A stretch of DNA of 16,719 nucleotides from Planctomycetota bacterium (lineage in GTDB: Bacteria > Planctomycetota > GCA-002687715), in the NCBI GenBank assembly GCA_013213915.1, contig JABSRK010000042.1, forward strand, positions 1-16,719. The letters run 5' to 3'. Each line of letters begins with the position of its first letter. Position 1 is the stretch's first letter. Positions 7,515-14,378 of this stretch are shown piece after piece. Made by a program: the position numbers and the translations under genes. The notes below the pieces were generated by a model that saw only the letters and a program-made list of their open reading frames with translations, did not search any database and had not been told where the DNA came from.

Positions 7515-8531
7515 ATGCGTGCATTCAAGTTGGTCTTCGGGTTGTGCATCGGGATCGTCGGCTGTCTTTCGCTGGTCCACCCGTTGCAAGCGCAAGATGC
7601 CCAGGCGGATTACGTCCAGTTGGCGAAGGAGCTGGAGGTGCGTGAGCTCAACACGCTCATGTTCGCCAAGTACAACGACGCGAATCTGGCCAAGATCGCG
7701 GCCTTCCTCGAGAAGCACCGCGAGGGTCCGGAGCGCGAGAAGGTGCTGTACCTCCGCGCGTATTCGATCTGGAGCCTGCGCCGCTACGAACAGGCCCCGC
7801 AAGCCTACGCCGCGCTCCTCGCCGAGTTTCCCAAGACGAAGTTCAAGCGCCTCGCCCGCATCCGGGAGGCCGCCGCTTACCTCTTCAGCGGGCAGGCCGA
7901 GAAGGCCCTGCCGCGCCTGCAGTCCCTGCAGAAGGACCACCCGGACAAGCCCGAGATCTACGCCCGCGAGCTGGCCTACGCCCTCTCACGCTGCGGCAAG
8001 CAGAAGGAAGCCCTGCGCTTCATGGACGCGGTGGAAGCGGAGATGGCCTTCGGTGCCAAGGACCGGCTCCTCCCCCGGATCAAGACCCACTTCGACAAGG
8101 TCCGTCTCATCGGCAAGCCGTTGCAGGCCTTCAGCGTCAAGGACCACCGCACCGGCCAGACCATCAGCCCCAAGACCCTCAATGGCAAGGTGGTCTTGAT
8201 CGACTTCTGGGCTACGTGGTGCGGCCCCTGCCTGGCCGAGATGCCGCATGTGGCGAAGGCCCACAGGGAGCTCTCCGAGAAGGGCTTCGTCGTCTTCGGC
8301 GTCAGCCTCGACGAGGACCAGGCGAAGATGGATCGGATGATCGCGAAGAGGAAGATGGACTGGCTCCACCACTTCGACGGCAAGAAGTGGAAGAACGAAC
8401 TGGCTGTGGCCTTCGATGTGCACAGCATCCCCGCCAGCCTGATGATCGACCGAGCGGGCATCGTACGCGCGGTGAACCTGCGGGGCAGGGAGGTCGCGGC
8501 GGTGGCGAAGAGCCTGCTCCAGCAGAAATAG
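7515..8531 (+). CDS. Exported TlpA-type thioredoxin with helical repeat region
   Basis: This 338-residue protein has two parts. MRAFKLVFGLCIGIVGCLSLVHPLQAQA-like residues 1-27 form a signal sequence, so the protein should act outside the inner membrane. Residues 35-195 are helical with TPR-like spacing (YLRAYSIWSLRRYEQAPQAY and similar). Residues 200-338 are a TlpA/AhpC-type thioredoxin fold with FWATWCGPC (231-239; redox pair C236 and C239), the cis-proline loop SIPASLMID (304-312), and GVSLDED (262-268) before the extra helix typical of TlpA. The expected role is thiol-disulfide exchange with envelope proteins. The start at ATG 7515 is chosen from the signal peptide; ATG 7455 in the same frame would add 20 polar residues. 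The ribosome-binding site is weak. It converges with the PfkB kinase gene, 48 bases away, with no strong terminator between. Confidence 0.92.
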   Translation: MRAFKLVFGLCIGIVGCLSLVHPLQAQDAQADYVQLAKELEVRELNTLMFAKYNDANLAKIAAFLEKHREGPEREKVLYLRAYSIWSLRRYEQAPQAYAALLAEFPKTKFKRLARIREAAAYLFSGQAEKALPRLQSLQKDHPDKPEIYARELAYALSRCGKQKEALRFMDAVEAEMAFGAKDRLLPRIKTHFDKVRLIGKPLQAFSVKDHRTGQTISPKTLNGKVVLIDFWATWCGPCLAEMPHVAKAHRELSEKGFVVFGVSLDEDQAKMDRMIAKRKMDWLHHFDGKKWKNELAVAFDVHSIPASLMIDRAGIVRAVNLRGREVAAVAKSLLQQK

Positions 8532-8579
8532 AATCCGTCCAGCCACCCGCCGGGGCGAGGCGCCAAAGAAGCGATTGGA

Positions 8580-9476
8580 TCAGGTGGTCGGCAGCCCGGG
8601 AGTCGCGCCGGGCTGAGTGCAGACGTAGCCGGCGACCTCGCAGGCCCGGCGATTCACCGCGTCCAGATCCTCCCCCGACAGAAGACCAAACGCGAACGCC
8701 GCCGTGAACGCATCACCGGCGCCCACCGTATCCACCACGTCCACCGTGACACCGTGACAGTCGCTGACCTCGTCGCCACGGAGCAGGAGCGCGCCCCTCG
8801 ATCCGCGCGTGAGCGCGATCGCGACGAGGTCGTGACGACGTGCCAGTTCGGCCAACGCCTCCACCGGTTCGCCCTCCACGCCGCACCAGGAAGAGAGCAC
8901 GGGCAACTCCTCGTCGCTCAGCTTGAGCACGTTGGCCCGCGCAAGCGATTCGAGAACGACCTCCCGGTCGTCGTGCGGTAGGCGGAGGTTCACGTCCAGG
9001 ATGCGGAATGCGGGCGGGGGCGTGGACTCCACGAACGCGCGCACGGTTTCCCGCGACTCGGACGCGCGCTGCGCCAGACTACCGAAACAGACCAGATCCG
9101 TGCGAAGGGCCAGGGCGGCTACATCTTCGAGCCAAGGGACGTGGTCCCAGGCGGCGTCCGGCGCGATGGCGTAGATTGGCCGTCCGTCGCCGTCCAGGTT
9201 CACGTCCACGCAGCCCGTGGGGTGTCCCGTCGTCTTCACGCACGATGTGCCGACCCGCCGCTCGCGGAGCGCTTCGAGGGCCCGGCGCCCGCGGTCGTCG
9301 TCGCCGACGCCGGTGACCATGTGGACCTCCGCCCGGTCTCCCCCCAGTTCCGCAGCCATGCAGGCGAAGTTCGCCGGTGCGCCTCCGAAGCACTCGCGAT
9401 CGGGGAAGACGTCCCACAGGGCCTCGCCAAGACCGACGATCACCGGCCGCGAGCCTTGTGGGACGAGTGGCTGCAT
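8580..9476 (-). CDS. PfkB-family sugar kinase, fructokinase-like
   Basis: This cytoplasmic ATP-dependent sugar kinase has 298 residues, the usual length. Near the N-terminus GLGEALWDVFPD (15-26) and GGAPANFACMAAELGG (31-46) are characteristic of the fructokinase branch of PfkB kinases. LDVNLR (160-165) matches the DxNxR segment, and DTVGAGDAFTAAF (249-261) is the PfkB signature 2 with D255 as catalytic base and the GAGD anion hole. Fructose is the likely substrate by family; another ketose or polyol is possible. ATG 9476 is used because the conserved domain begins soon after; ATG 9497 is an alternative that would overlap the start codon of the divergent gene. The gene is head-to-head with a sugar-import operon, with only 19 bases between start codons, so it probably phosphorylates the imported compound or its product. 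Confidence 0.92.
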   Translation of the reverse strand: MQPLVPQGSRPVIVGLGEALWDVFPDRECFGGAPANFACMAAELGGDRAEVHMVTGVGDDDRGRRALEALRERRVGTSCVKTTGHPTGCVDVNLDGDGRPIYAIAPDAAWDHVPWLEDVAALALRTDLVCFGSLAQRASESRETVRAFVESTPPPAFRILDVNLRLPHDDREVVLESLARANVLKLSDEELPVLSSWCGVEGEPVEALAELARRHDLVAIALTRGSRGALLLRGDEVSDCHGVTVDVVDTVGAGDAFTAAFAFGLLSGEDLDAVNRRACEVAGYVCTQPGATPGLPTT

Positions 9477-9495
9477 GCTGGAATCACGCCGCTCC

Positions 9496-10446
9496 ATGAT
9501 GAACCACCAGACAGTAGCACTCTCGATCGTGGCGGTCCTGGCGCTCGCAGGGGGGTGCGGCGATGCCGACAAGACTCGTGTCATCGGCATCTCGATCCAG
9601 ACGTCCCAGAACCCGTTCTTCGTCGAACTGGGTGAAGCCGCCGCCGCTGAAGCTGCCAAGCACGGCTACACGGCCGAGATCGTCAGCGGCGACAAGAACG
9701 CGGAGACGCAGGCCCGCCAGGTCCAGGACTTCATCGCCAAGAAGGTCGACGCCATCCTGCTGACCGCGTGCGACGCACGACTCGTCGGCGCGCCCATCAA
9801 GGAAGCAAACCGCGCCGGCATCCCGGTGTTCACCGCCGACACCGGCTGCAGCGACGCGTCTGCGAAGGTCGTCTGCCACGTGGCGACGGACAATTACGAA
9901 GGCGGGAAGCAGGCCGGCATCGCCATGCTGGAGGTCCTGGGCGGCAAGGGAGGGAAGATCCTGATCTTGAGCTTCGACGTAGCCCAATCCTGCCTCGCCA
10001 GGGTGAAGGGATTCCGCGAGGTGATCGCGGCGCACAACAGGGACCATCCGGGAGCGAAGATCGAGACCGTCGCCGAGCTCCCCGGCGAAGCGTCGCGCGA
10101 ACCAAGCCTGCGCGCAACGGCCGACACCCTGGAAACGCACGGCGACCTCGTGGGGATCTTTGCCATCAACGACCCCTCAGCCCTCGGCGCCGTCGCCGCC
10201 ATCGAGGCAGCGGGCAAGCAGGCGCAGGTCAAGGTGATCGGGTTCGACGGCCAGCGCATCGGCAAGGAGGCGATCAAGCAGGGCAAGATCTACGCCGACC
10301 CCATCCAGTTCCCCAAGAAGATGGGGCGGATGGTGGTCCAGCAGATGGTCCGCTACTTCGACGGGGAGCTCCCGCCGGCGCAGATCCCCATCCCCACGTC
10401 GCTCTATCGCAAGGCGGATGCCGACAAGGACCCCGAACTCAAGTAG
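9496..10446 (+). CDS. Sugar ABC transporter substrate-binding lipoprotein (RbsB-like)
   Basis: This 316-residue periplasmic binding protein of the Peripla_BP_4/RbsB class captures a sugar-like ligand for the downstream transporter. A hydrophobic leader ends in LAGGC with C21 as the probable lipidated cysteine. The two-lobe fold is clear: TRVIGISIQTSQNPFF (27-42), DAILLTACD (85-93), IPVFTADTGC (109-118), ATDNYEGGKQAG (130-141), AQSCLARVKGF (163-173), IFAINDPSALG (221-231), VIGFDG (247-252) and PIQFPKKMG (269-277). Positions corresponding to ribose contacts in E. coli RbsB are partly kept (D115, R169, N225, D251, Q271), but the Arg after the first Asp is T116. The first of two adjacent ATGs (9496, 9499) is taken; no good ribosome-binding site precedes it. 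The gene overlaps the ATPase gene by 29 bases. Confidence 0.93.
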   Translation: MMNHQTVALSIVAVLALAGGCGDADKTRVIGISIQTSQNPFFVELGEAAAAEAAKHGYTAEIVSGDKNAETQARQVQDFIAKKVDAILLTACDARLVGAPIKEANRAGIPVFTADTGCSDASAKVVCHVATDNYEGGKQAGIAMLEVLGGKGGKILILSFDVAQSCLARVKGFREVIAAHNRDHPGAKIETVAELPGEASREPSLRATADTLETHGDLVGIFAINDPSALGAVAAIEAAGKQAQVKVIGFDGQRIGKEAIKQGKIYADPIQFPKKMGRMVVQQMVRYFDGELPPAQIPIPTSLYRKADADKDPELK

Positions 10447-11929
10447 CCCGCGGCTCCTCCGCATGGAGGGGATCGAGAAGTCGTTCCCGGGCGTGCGGGC
10501 TCTCGAAGCCGTCGAGCTCGAGCTCGAACGGGGCGAGGTGCTCGCCCTGGTCGGTGAGAACGGGGCCGGCAAGAGCACCCTCATCAAGGTGCTCGCCGGC
10601 GCCCATCGCCCCGACGCGGGACGGGTGCTCATCGACGGAGAACCCGCCGACCTGGTGAGCCCGAGCCGCGCCCGCGAAGCCGGCATCGGGGTCATCCACC
10701 AGGAACTCAACCTGGTCCCCTTCCTCACTGTGACGGAGAACATCTTCCTCGGCTGCGAGATCGCTCGTGCGGGTGTCATCGACCGCAGCTCCGAGCGCGA
10801 ACGCGCACGCGCGCTGTTCGATAAGATCGGCCTGCCCATAGATCCCGACGCGCTCTGCCACACCCTGAGCATCGCCGAACGGCAGGCGGTGGAGATCGCC
10901 AAGGCGCTCGCCACCGACGCGCGCATCCTCGTGATGGATGAGCCCACCGCGTCGCTCACACCGCGGGAAGTGGAGAAGCTCTTCGCGATCATCCGGGATC
11001 TCAAGGGCCAGGGAATCGGGATCATCTACATCAGCCACCGGCTGGATGAGGTGCGCGCCATCGCGGATCGCGTCATGGTCCTCCGCGACGGAGGTCATGT
11101 CGGCACCCACGCCATGGACGACGTCACCCAGGCCACCTTGATCGAGATGATGGTGGGCCGCTCCCTCGATCAGGAGTTTCCACCGGCAGAAAGGCCGAAG
11201 GGCGCCGTACGTCTCGAGGTGAGAGACCTGCGCCGCGGGGACAAGGTGCGCGGAGTGAGCTTCACGGTGCACGCCGGGGAGATCCTGGGCATCACCGGCC
11301 TTGTCGGTGCGGGCCGGACGGAGACGGCGCGCATGATTGCGGGAGCCGATCCCGCGGACGGAGGCACGATCCACCTCGACGGGAAGCGCCTGCCCATCGA
11401 CGGTCCCCGGTCCGCCATCCGCGCCGGCATCTGCCTGTTGACCGAGGATCGCGCCGGTCAGGGACTCGTGCTCGGACACACCGTCGTGGAGAACTTCGGC
11501 CTGCCGAACCTCAGTCGTTTCAGCCGGCGGCGAGTCCTGAGCCCGGCCCGGGAGCGCGCGGCGTTCAGCCGCTACGAGCGCGACCTCAAGATCAAGGCCC
11601 GCAGCCCCGACCAGCCCGCCAGCACCCTCAGCGGCGGCAACCAGCAGAAGGTCGTGCTCGCCAAGTGGCTGGAACGGGACTGTGAGGTCATCATCATTGA
11701 CGAACCGACGAGGGGCGTCGACGTGGGCGCCCGATACGACTTCTACGTGTTGATCAACAAGCTGGCCGATGCGGGCAAGGCCATCGTCATGATCAGCTCG
11801 GAGCTACCCGAGATCCTCGGCATGGCCGACCGCATCCTGGTCATGGGGGACGGCAGGGTGAACGGTGAGATCACCGACGTGGCGAACGCGACCCAGGAGC
11901 AGATCATGGAGCTGGCGATCCCGTCATGA
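10418..11929 (+). CDS. Sugar ABC transporter ATPase, two nucleotide-binding domains (RbsA-like)
   Basis: This 503-residue cytoplasmic ATPase powers the importer. Domain 1 has Walker A GENGAGKST (46-54), Q-loop HQE (94-96), signature LSIAERQ (150-156), Walker B ILVMDEP (170-176) and the switch ISHRLDE (205-211). Domain 2 has a degenerate Walker A GLVGAGRTE (294-302), signature LSGGNQQ (404-410), Walker B VIIIDEP (424-430) and ISSELPE (459-465), with Ser in place of the switch His. This asymmetry, intact first site and altered second site, is normal in RbsA/XylG/AraG-type proteins, and the length is typical. The ATG at 10418 lies inside the end of the binding-protein gene; a later Met (10463) would cut into the first strand of the fold, so 10418 is preferred. 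The stop overlaps the permease start by four bases, which suggests translational coupling. Confidence 0.96.
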   Translation: MPTRTPNSSSPRLLRMEGIEKSFPGVRALEAVELELERGEVLALVGENGAGKSTLIKVLAGAHRPDAGRVLIDGEPADLVSPSRAREAGIGVIHQELNLVPFLTVTENIFLGCEIARAGVIDRSSERERARALFDKIGLPIDPDALCHTLSIAERQAVEIAKALATDARILVMDEPTASLTPREVEKLFAIIRDLKGQGIGIIYISHRLDEVRAIADRVMVLRDGGHVGTHAMDDVTQATLIEMMVGRSLDQEFPPAERPKGAVRLEVRDLRRGDKVRGVSFTVHAGEILGITGLVGAGRTETARMIAGADPADGGTIHLDGKRLPIDGPRSAIRAGICLLTEDRAGQGLVLGHTVVENFGLPNLSRFSRRRVLSPARERAAFSRYERDLKIKARSPDQPASTLSGGNQQKVVLAKWLERDCEVIIIDEPTRGVDVGARYDFYVLINKLADAGKAIVMISSELPEILGMADRILVMGDGRVNGEITDVANATQEQIMELAIPS

Positions 11930-13275
11930 GGAACGTGCTGACCGAGTACGGGATGCTCCTGGTCCTGCTGCTGCTCGTCGTCTGCTTCAGCGCGCTGACG
12001 GTGACCGACACGCAGAACTCGGGCGCGGCCGCCGGCCGGGAGCTGGCGGAGACGATTGAAGAAGCCGGCGCCGCGCAGCGCGTCGCCGTGATCACGCGGG
12101 AGACGGTCACCGGAACTCAGCTGGCGGACGCGTTGCAACAAGCGGTGGCCACGTCGTCTCTGACGCACGAGGTCGTCGGGGTGGTCCACGGCGAACCGCC
12201 CGACGTCCGCCGCCAACTGGATCAATGGAACGCGGACGGGGTGGTCATCGACGTCATCGCGTGCCCCAACGCAGTCGCGAGCTGGCAGCTCCTCGGTGAG
12301 GTCAACCGGCGGTTCCCCGGTCTCGGAGGGGGCTGCCGGGTCATCTCCCCCGCGAGCTATCGGTGGCCCGCGTTCCTCAAGGCTCAAAACGTCCTCAACA
12401 TCGCCCAGCAGATCTCCATCATCGCCATCATCGCCATCGGGATGACCCTGGTCATCATCACGGCGGGCATCGACCTCTCCGTCGGGAGCTTGATCGGGCT
12501 GGCGGCGGTGACGGCGACGGTCCTCATCCGCGACGCCGCGGGTGCGCGCGAAGCCGGTACGGGCGCCATGATCCTGTGCGGGCTGGCCGGGGTACTGGCC
12601 TGCGGACTGTGTGGGTTCGTGTCCGGGTGTTGCGTCGCGGCCTTCCGTATCCCCGCGTTCATCGTCACCCTCGCCATGATGCTCATGGCGAGGGGCCTGG
12701 CGCTGACGATCACCGACTCACAGTCGGTCAACCAGGTCCCCGAAGCGTTCGGATGGCTGGGATCCGAACGATCGCTCGGGGTCCCCAACTCCGTGATCCT
12801 CATGTTCGTGCTCTACGCCGGGGCACACTTCGTCATGTCCCGGACCCGGCTCGGCCGCCATGTCTACGCCATCGGAGGCAACGCCGAGGCGGCGCGCCTG
12901 GCCGGGGTCCCCGTGCAGCGGGTGCAATTGACCGTTTACACCCTGTGCGGCCTGCTCGCCGGACTCGGCGGCGTGATCATGGCCTCCAAACACAAGGGGG
13001 TGGAGCCCAACTTCGGGTTCATGGACGAGCTCACGGTCATCGCCGCGGTGGTTGTCGGTGGCACCAGCCTCATGGGTGGCCAGGGTAAGGTGCTGGGCAC
13101 CCTGATCGGCGCGTTCATCATCGCGGTGATCCGCAACGGCATGAACCAGGTGGGCGTCCCCCCCAATCCACAGATGATGGCGATGGGGGCCGTGATCCTT
13201 TTGGCCGTCCTCATCGATCAGATCCGCAAGGGCAACGTGTCCTTGCGGGACATCCGCCAGACCTTCCGATCCTGA
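11926..13275 (+). CDS. Sugar ABC transporter permease (RbsC-like) with large extracytoplasmic insertion
   Basis: This 449-residue inner-membrane permease belongs to the RbsC/BPD_transp_2 family, whose members are usually about 320-350 residues. One N-terminal helix (about 8-26) is followed by about 120 mainly soluble residues (27-148), then a normal permease core: LNIAQQISIIAIIAIGMTLV, TAGIDLSVGSLIGLA (179-193), RIPAFIVTLAMMLMARGLAL (241-260), GGNAEAARLAGVPV (317-330) and GGTSLMGGQGKVLGTLIGAF (378-397). The inserted segment has a strand-helix alternation (RVAVITRET, helix, HEVVGVVHG, helix, GVVIDVIACP, helix, CRVISP) resembling one lobe of a periplasmic binding protein, and its position after helix 1 puts it outside the membrane. 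The start overlaps the ATPase stop (ATGA). It forms one transporter with the two genes upstream. Confidence 0.95.
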   Translation: MRNVLTEYGMLLVLLLLVVCFSALTVTDTQNSGAAAGRELAETIEEAGAAQRVAVITRETVTGTQLADALQQAVATSSLTHEVVGVVHGEPPDVRRQLDQWNADGVVIDVIACPNAVASWQLLGEVNRRFPGLGGGCRVISPASYRWPAFLKAQNVLNIAQQISIIAIIAIGMTLVIITAGIDLSVGSLIGLAAVTATVLIRDAAGAREAGTGAMILCGLAGVLACGLCGFVSGCCVAAFRIPAFIVTLAMMLMARGLALTITDSQSVNQVPEAFGWLGSERSLGVPNSVILMFVLYAGAHFVMSRTRLGRHVYAIGGNAEAARLAGVPVQRVQLTVYTLCGLLAGLGGVIMASKHKGVEPNFGFMDELTVIAAVVVGGTSLMGGQGKVLGTLIGAFIIAVIRNGMNQVGVPPNPQMMAMGAVILLAVLIDQIRKGNVSLRDIRQTFRS

Positions 13276-13280
13276 GACCC

Positions 13281-14132
13281 ATGACCGAACCGTATTCCTG
13301 CGAGAAGACCTACGTCGGGTGCTTCGGCGATCCGGTGTGGGAGAACCCCACCGAGGTGATGATGCAGGCGGCCCTCGACCACCACGGGCTCCCGGTCCGC
13401 TACATCACGACCCTGGTGCCTGCAAATCGGCTCGCAGACGCGGTCCGTGGCGTGAAGGCGCTCGGCTTCAAGGGGTTCAACTGCACCCTCCCCCACAAGG
13501 TGGCGGTGATCGAGCATCTGGACGGTCTCGGCCCATCGGCCGAAATCATGGATGCCGTCAACTGCGTCGTGGAACGGGACGGCCGCTACATCGGCGAGAA
13601 CACGGACGGGAAGGGGTTCCTCGAATCGTTGCGACCTGTGGTGGACCCCGCGGGCAAGCGCATCCTGATTTTCGGCGCCGGCGGCGCCGCCCGGGCGGTC
13701 TCGGTCGAAACGGCGCTCGCGGGGGCGGCATCCATCACCGTCGTCAACCGCACCCCGGAGCGCGGCGAAGGCCTCGTCAACCTGCTCAACACGCGCACCG
13801 ACGTCCCCGCGACATTCGTTCCCTGGATCGGAGATCACGCCGTCGGCAAGGACATCGACGTCGTCGTCAACACGACATCCATCGGCCTGTTCCCCGACAC
13901 GTCCCGCGTCGCCGTCGATGTGAAGACGCTGCACCCCGGTCTGGTGTGCGCCGATCTGATCCCCAATCCTCCGCGGACACGGTTCCTGCAGGAGGCCGAG
14001 GCCGCAGGTGCCGCCACGCTCGACGGGCTGGGGATGCTGGTCAACCAGGGACGCATCGGCATCACCTACTGGACGGGCGTCGAGCCGGATGCGTCGGTCA
14101 TGCGCGCCGCCCTGGAACGCATCTTCGGGTAG
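13281..14132 (+). CDS. Shikimate-dehydrogenase-like NADP oxidoreductase (AroE family, altered substrate site)
   Basis: This 283-residue enzyme has the two-domain AroE fold. The N-terminal substrate domain shows GFKGFNCTLPHK (62-73), with K73 at the catalytic Lys position, DAVNCV (91-96) and GENTDGKGF (105-113), with D109 at the catalytic Asp position. The Rossmann domain has FGAGGAARAV (131-140) and NRTPERG (156-162), the NADP-type Arg-containing loop. The C-terminus has GMLVNQG (251-257) with the conserved Gln and YWTG. However, the usual GxPIxHSxSP segment reads GDPVWENPTEV (16-26), so Ser-x-Ser, which binds the substrate carboxylate in shikimate dehydrogenases, is replaced by Asn22-x-Thr24. 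It begins five bases after the permease stop, so it belongs to the sugar-import operon. A role in oxidising or reducing an imported cyclitol or sugar derivative is more likely than aromatic amino acid synthesis; the substrate is not known. Confidence 0.88.
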   Translation: MTEPYSCEKTYVGCFGDPVWENPTEVMMQAALDHHGLPVRYITTLVPANRLADAVRGVKALGFKGFNCTLPHKVAVIEHLDGLGPSAEIMDAVNCVVERDGRYIGENTDGKGFLESLRPVVDPAGKRILIFGAGGAARAVSVETALAGAASITVVNRTPERGEGLVNLLNTRTDVPATFVPWIGDHAVGKDIDVVVNTTSIGLFPDTSRVAVDVKTLHPGLVCADLIPNPPRTRFLQEAEAAGAATLDGLGMLVNQGRIGITYWTGVEPDASVMRAALERIFG

Positions 14133-14180
14133 CCCCCAACCCGAGAGGCCGAGCAGGGTGTCCAGTTGACCAACGCCGTG

Positions 14181-14202
14181 GGGGTCTACTTCATGTGACC
14201 CC
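14181..14202 (+). terminator. Small hairpin after the AroE-like gene
   Basis: GGGGTC (14181-14186) pairs with GACCCC (14197-14202) around a ten-base loop, 48 bases past the stop of the operon. There is no T-tract, so a role in termination is doubtful. The stronger hairpin just downstream is more likely to end the operon. Confidence 0.25.
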
Positions 14203-14206
14203 GCCC

Positions 14207-14251
14207 AAACGAAAACGGCGTCGTCCGCAAGTCACGCCGACGACGCCGTTT
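14207..14251 (-). terminator. Intrinsic terminator of tRNA-Arg, probably bidirectional
   Basis: A perfect 13-base-pair stem is formed by AAACGGCGTCGTC (14213-14225) and GACGACGCCGTTT (14239-14251) around a 13-base loop. Read on the minus strand it starts six bases past the tRNA CCA end and is followed by TTTTCGTTT, a classic factor-independent terminator. Read on the plus strand it is followed by TTTCTT and lies about 80 bases past the AroE-like gene, so it may also end the sugar-import operon. Confidence 0.82.
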
Positions 14252-14256
14252 CTTGA

Positions 14257-14333
14257 TGGCACGCCCGCAGGGGTTCGAACCCCGAACCTCCTGATCCGTA
14301 GTCAGGTGCTCTATCCAGTTGAGCTACGGGCGC
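14257..14333 (-). tRNA. tRNA-Arg (anticodon ACG)
   Basis: All cloverleaf arms are visible on the minus strand: acceptor GCGCCCG with CGGGCGT (first pair G-U wobble), D-stem GCTC/GAGC, anticodon stem CCTGA/TCAGG around the loop CTACGGA, and T-stem CGGGG/CCCTG with TTCGAAC. The anticodon is ACG, whose first base is normally edited to inosine to read CGU, CGC and CGA codons. The discriminator is G and CCA is encoded in the DNA. It is 77 bases long and has its own promoter and terminator. Confidence 0.98.
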
Positions 14334-14350
14334 CTGTTTGTGAGCCGGAG

Positions 14351-14378
14351 ATTGTAGCGGCGGCGGGTTGGGGTTCAA
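14351..14378 (-). promoter_or_regulatory. Sigma-70-type promoter of the tRNA-Arg gene
   Basis: On the minus strand TTGAAC (14378-14373) and TACAAT (14356-14351) are separated by 16 bases. The predicted transcript start, about seven bases further on, lies roughly ten bases before the mature tRNA 5' end. The -35 element contains the TGA stop codon of the upstream kinase-like gene, so the two features overlap. It is the best-matching promoter that I found in the window. Confidence 0.72.

Noticed and set aside
6611..8531. Idea that the ParB-like protein and the thioredoxin form a toxin-antitoxin or defence pair
   Set aside because: The thioredoxin has a signal sequence and a standard TlpA domain, the genes are 76 bases apart, and no toxin or defence motif is visible.
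8532..8579. Possible terminator between the convergent thioredoxin and kinase genes
   Set aside because: Only a four-base-pair GGCG/CGCC stem can be drawn and there is no T-tract.
10439..11479. A 346-codon minus-strand open frame opposite the ATPase gene
   Set aside because: The plus strand encodes intact Walker and signature motifs of a standard double ATPase; the antisense product has none.
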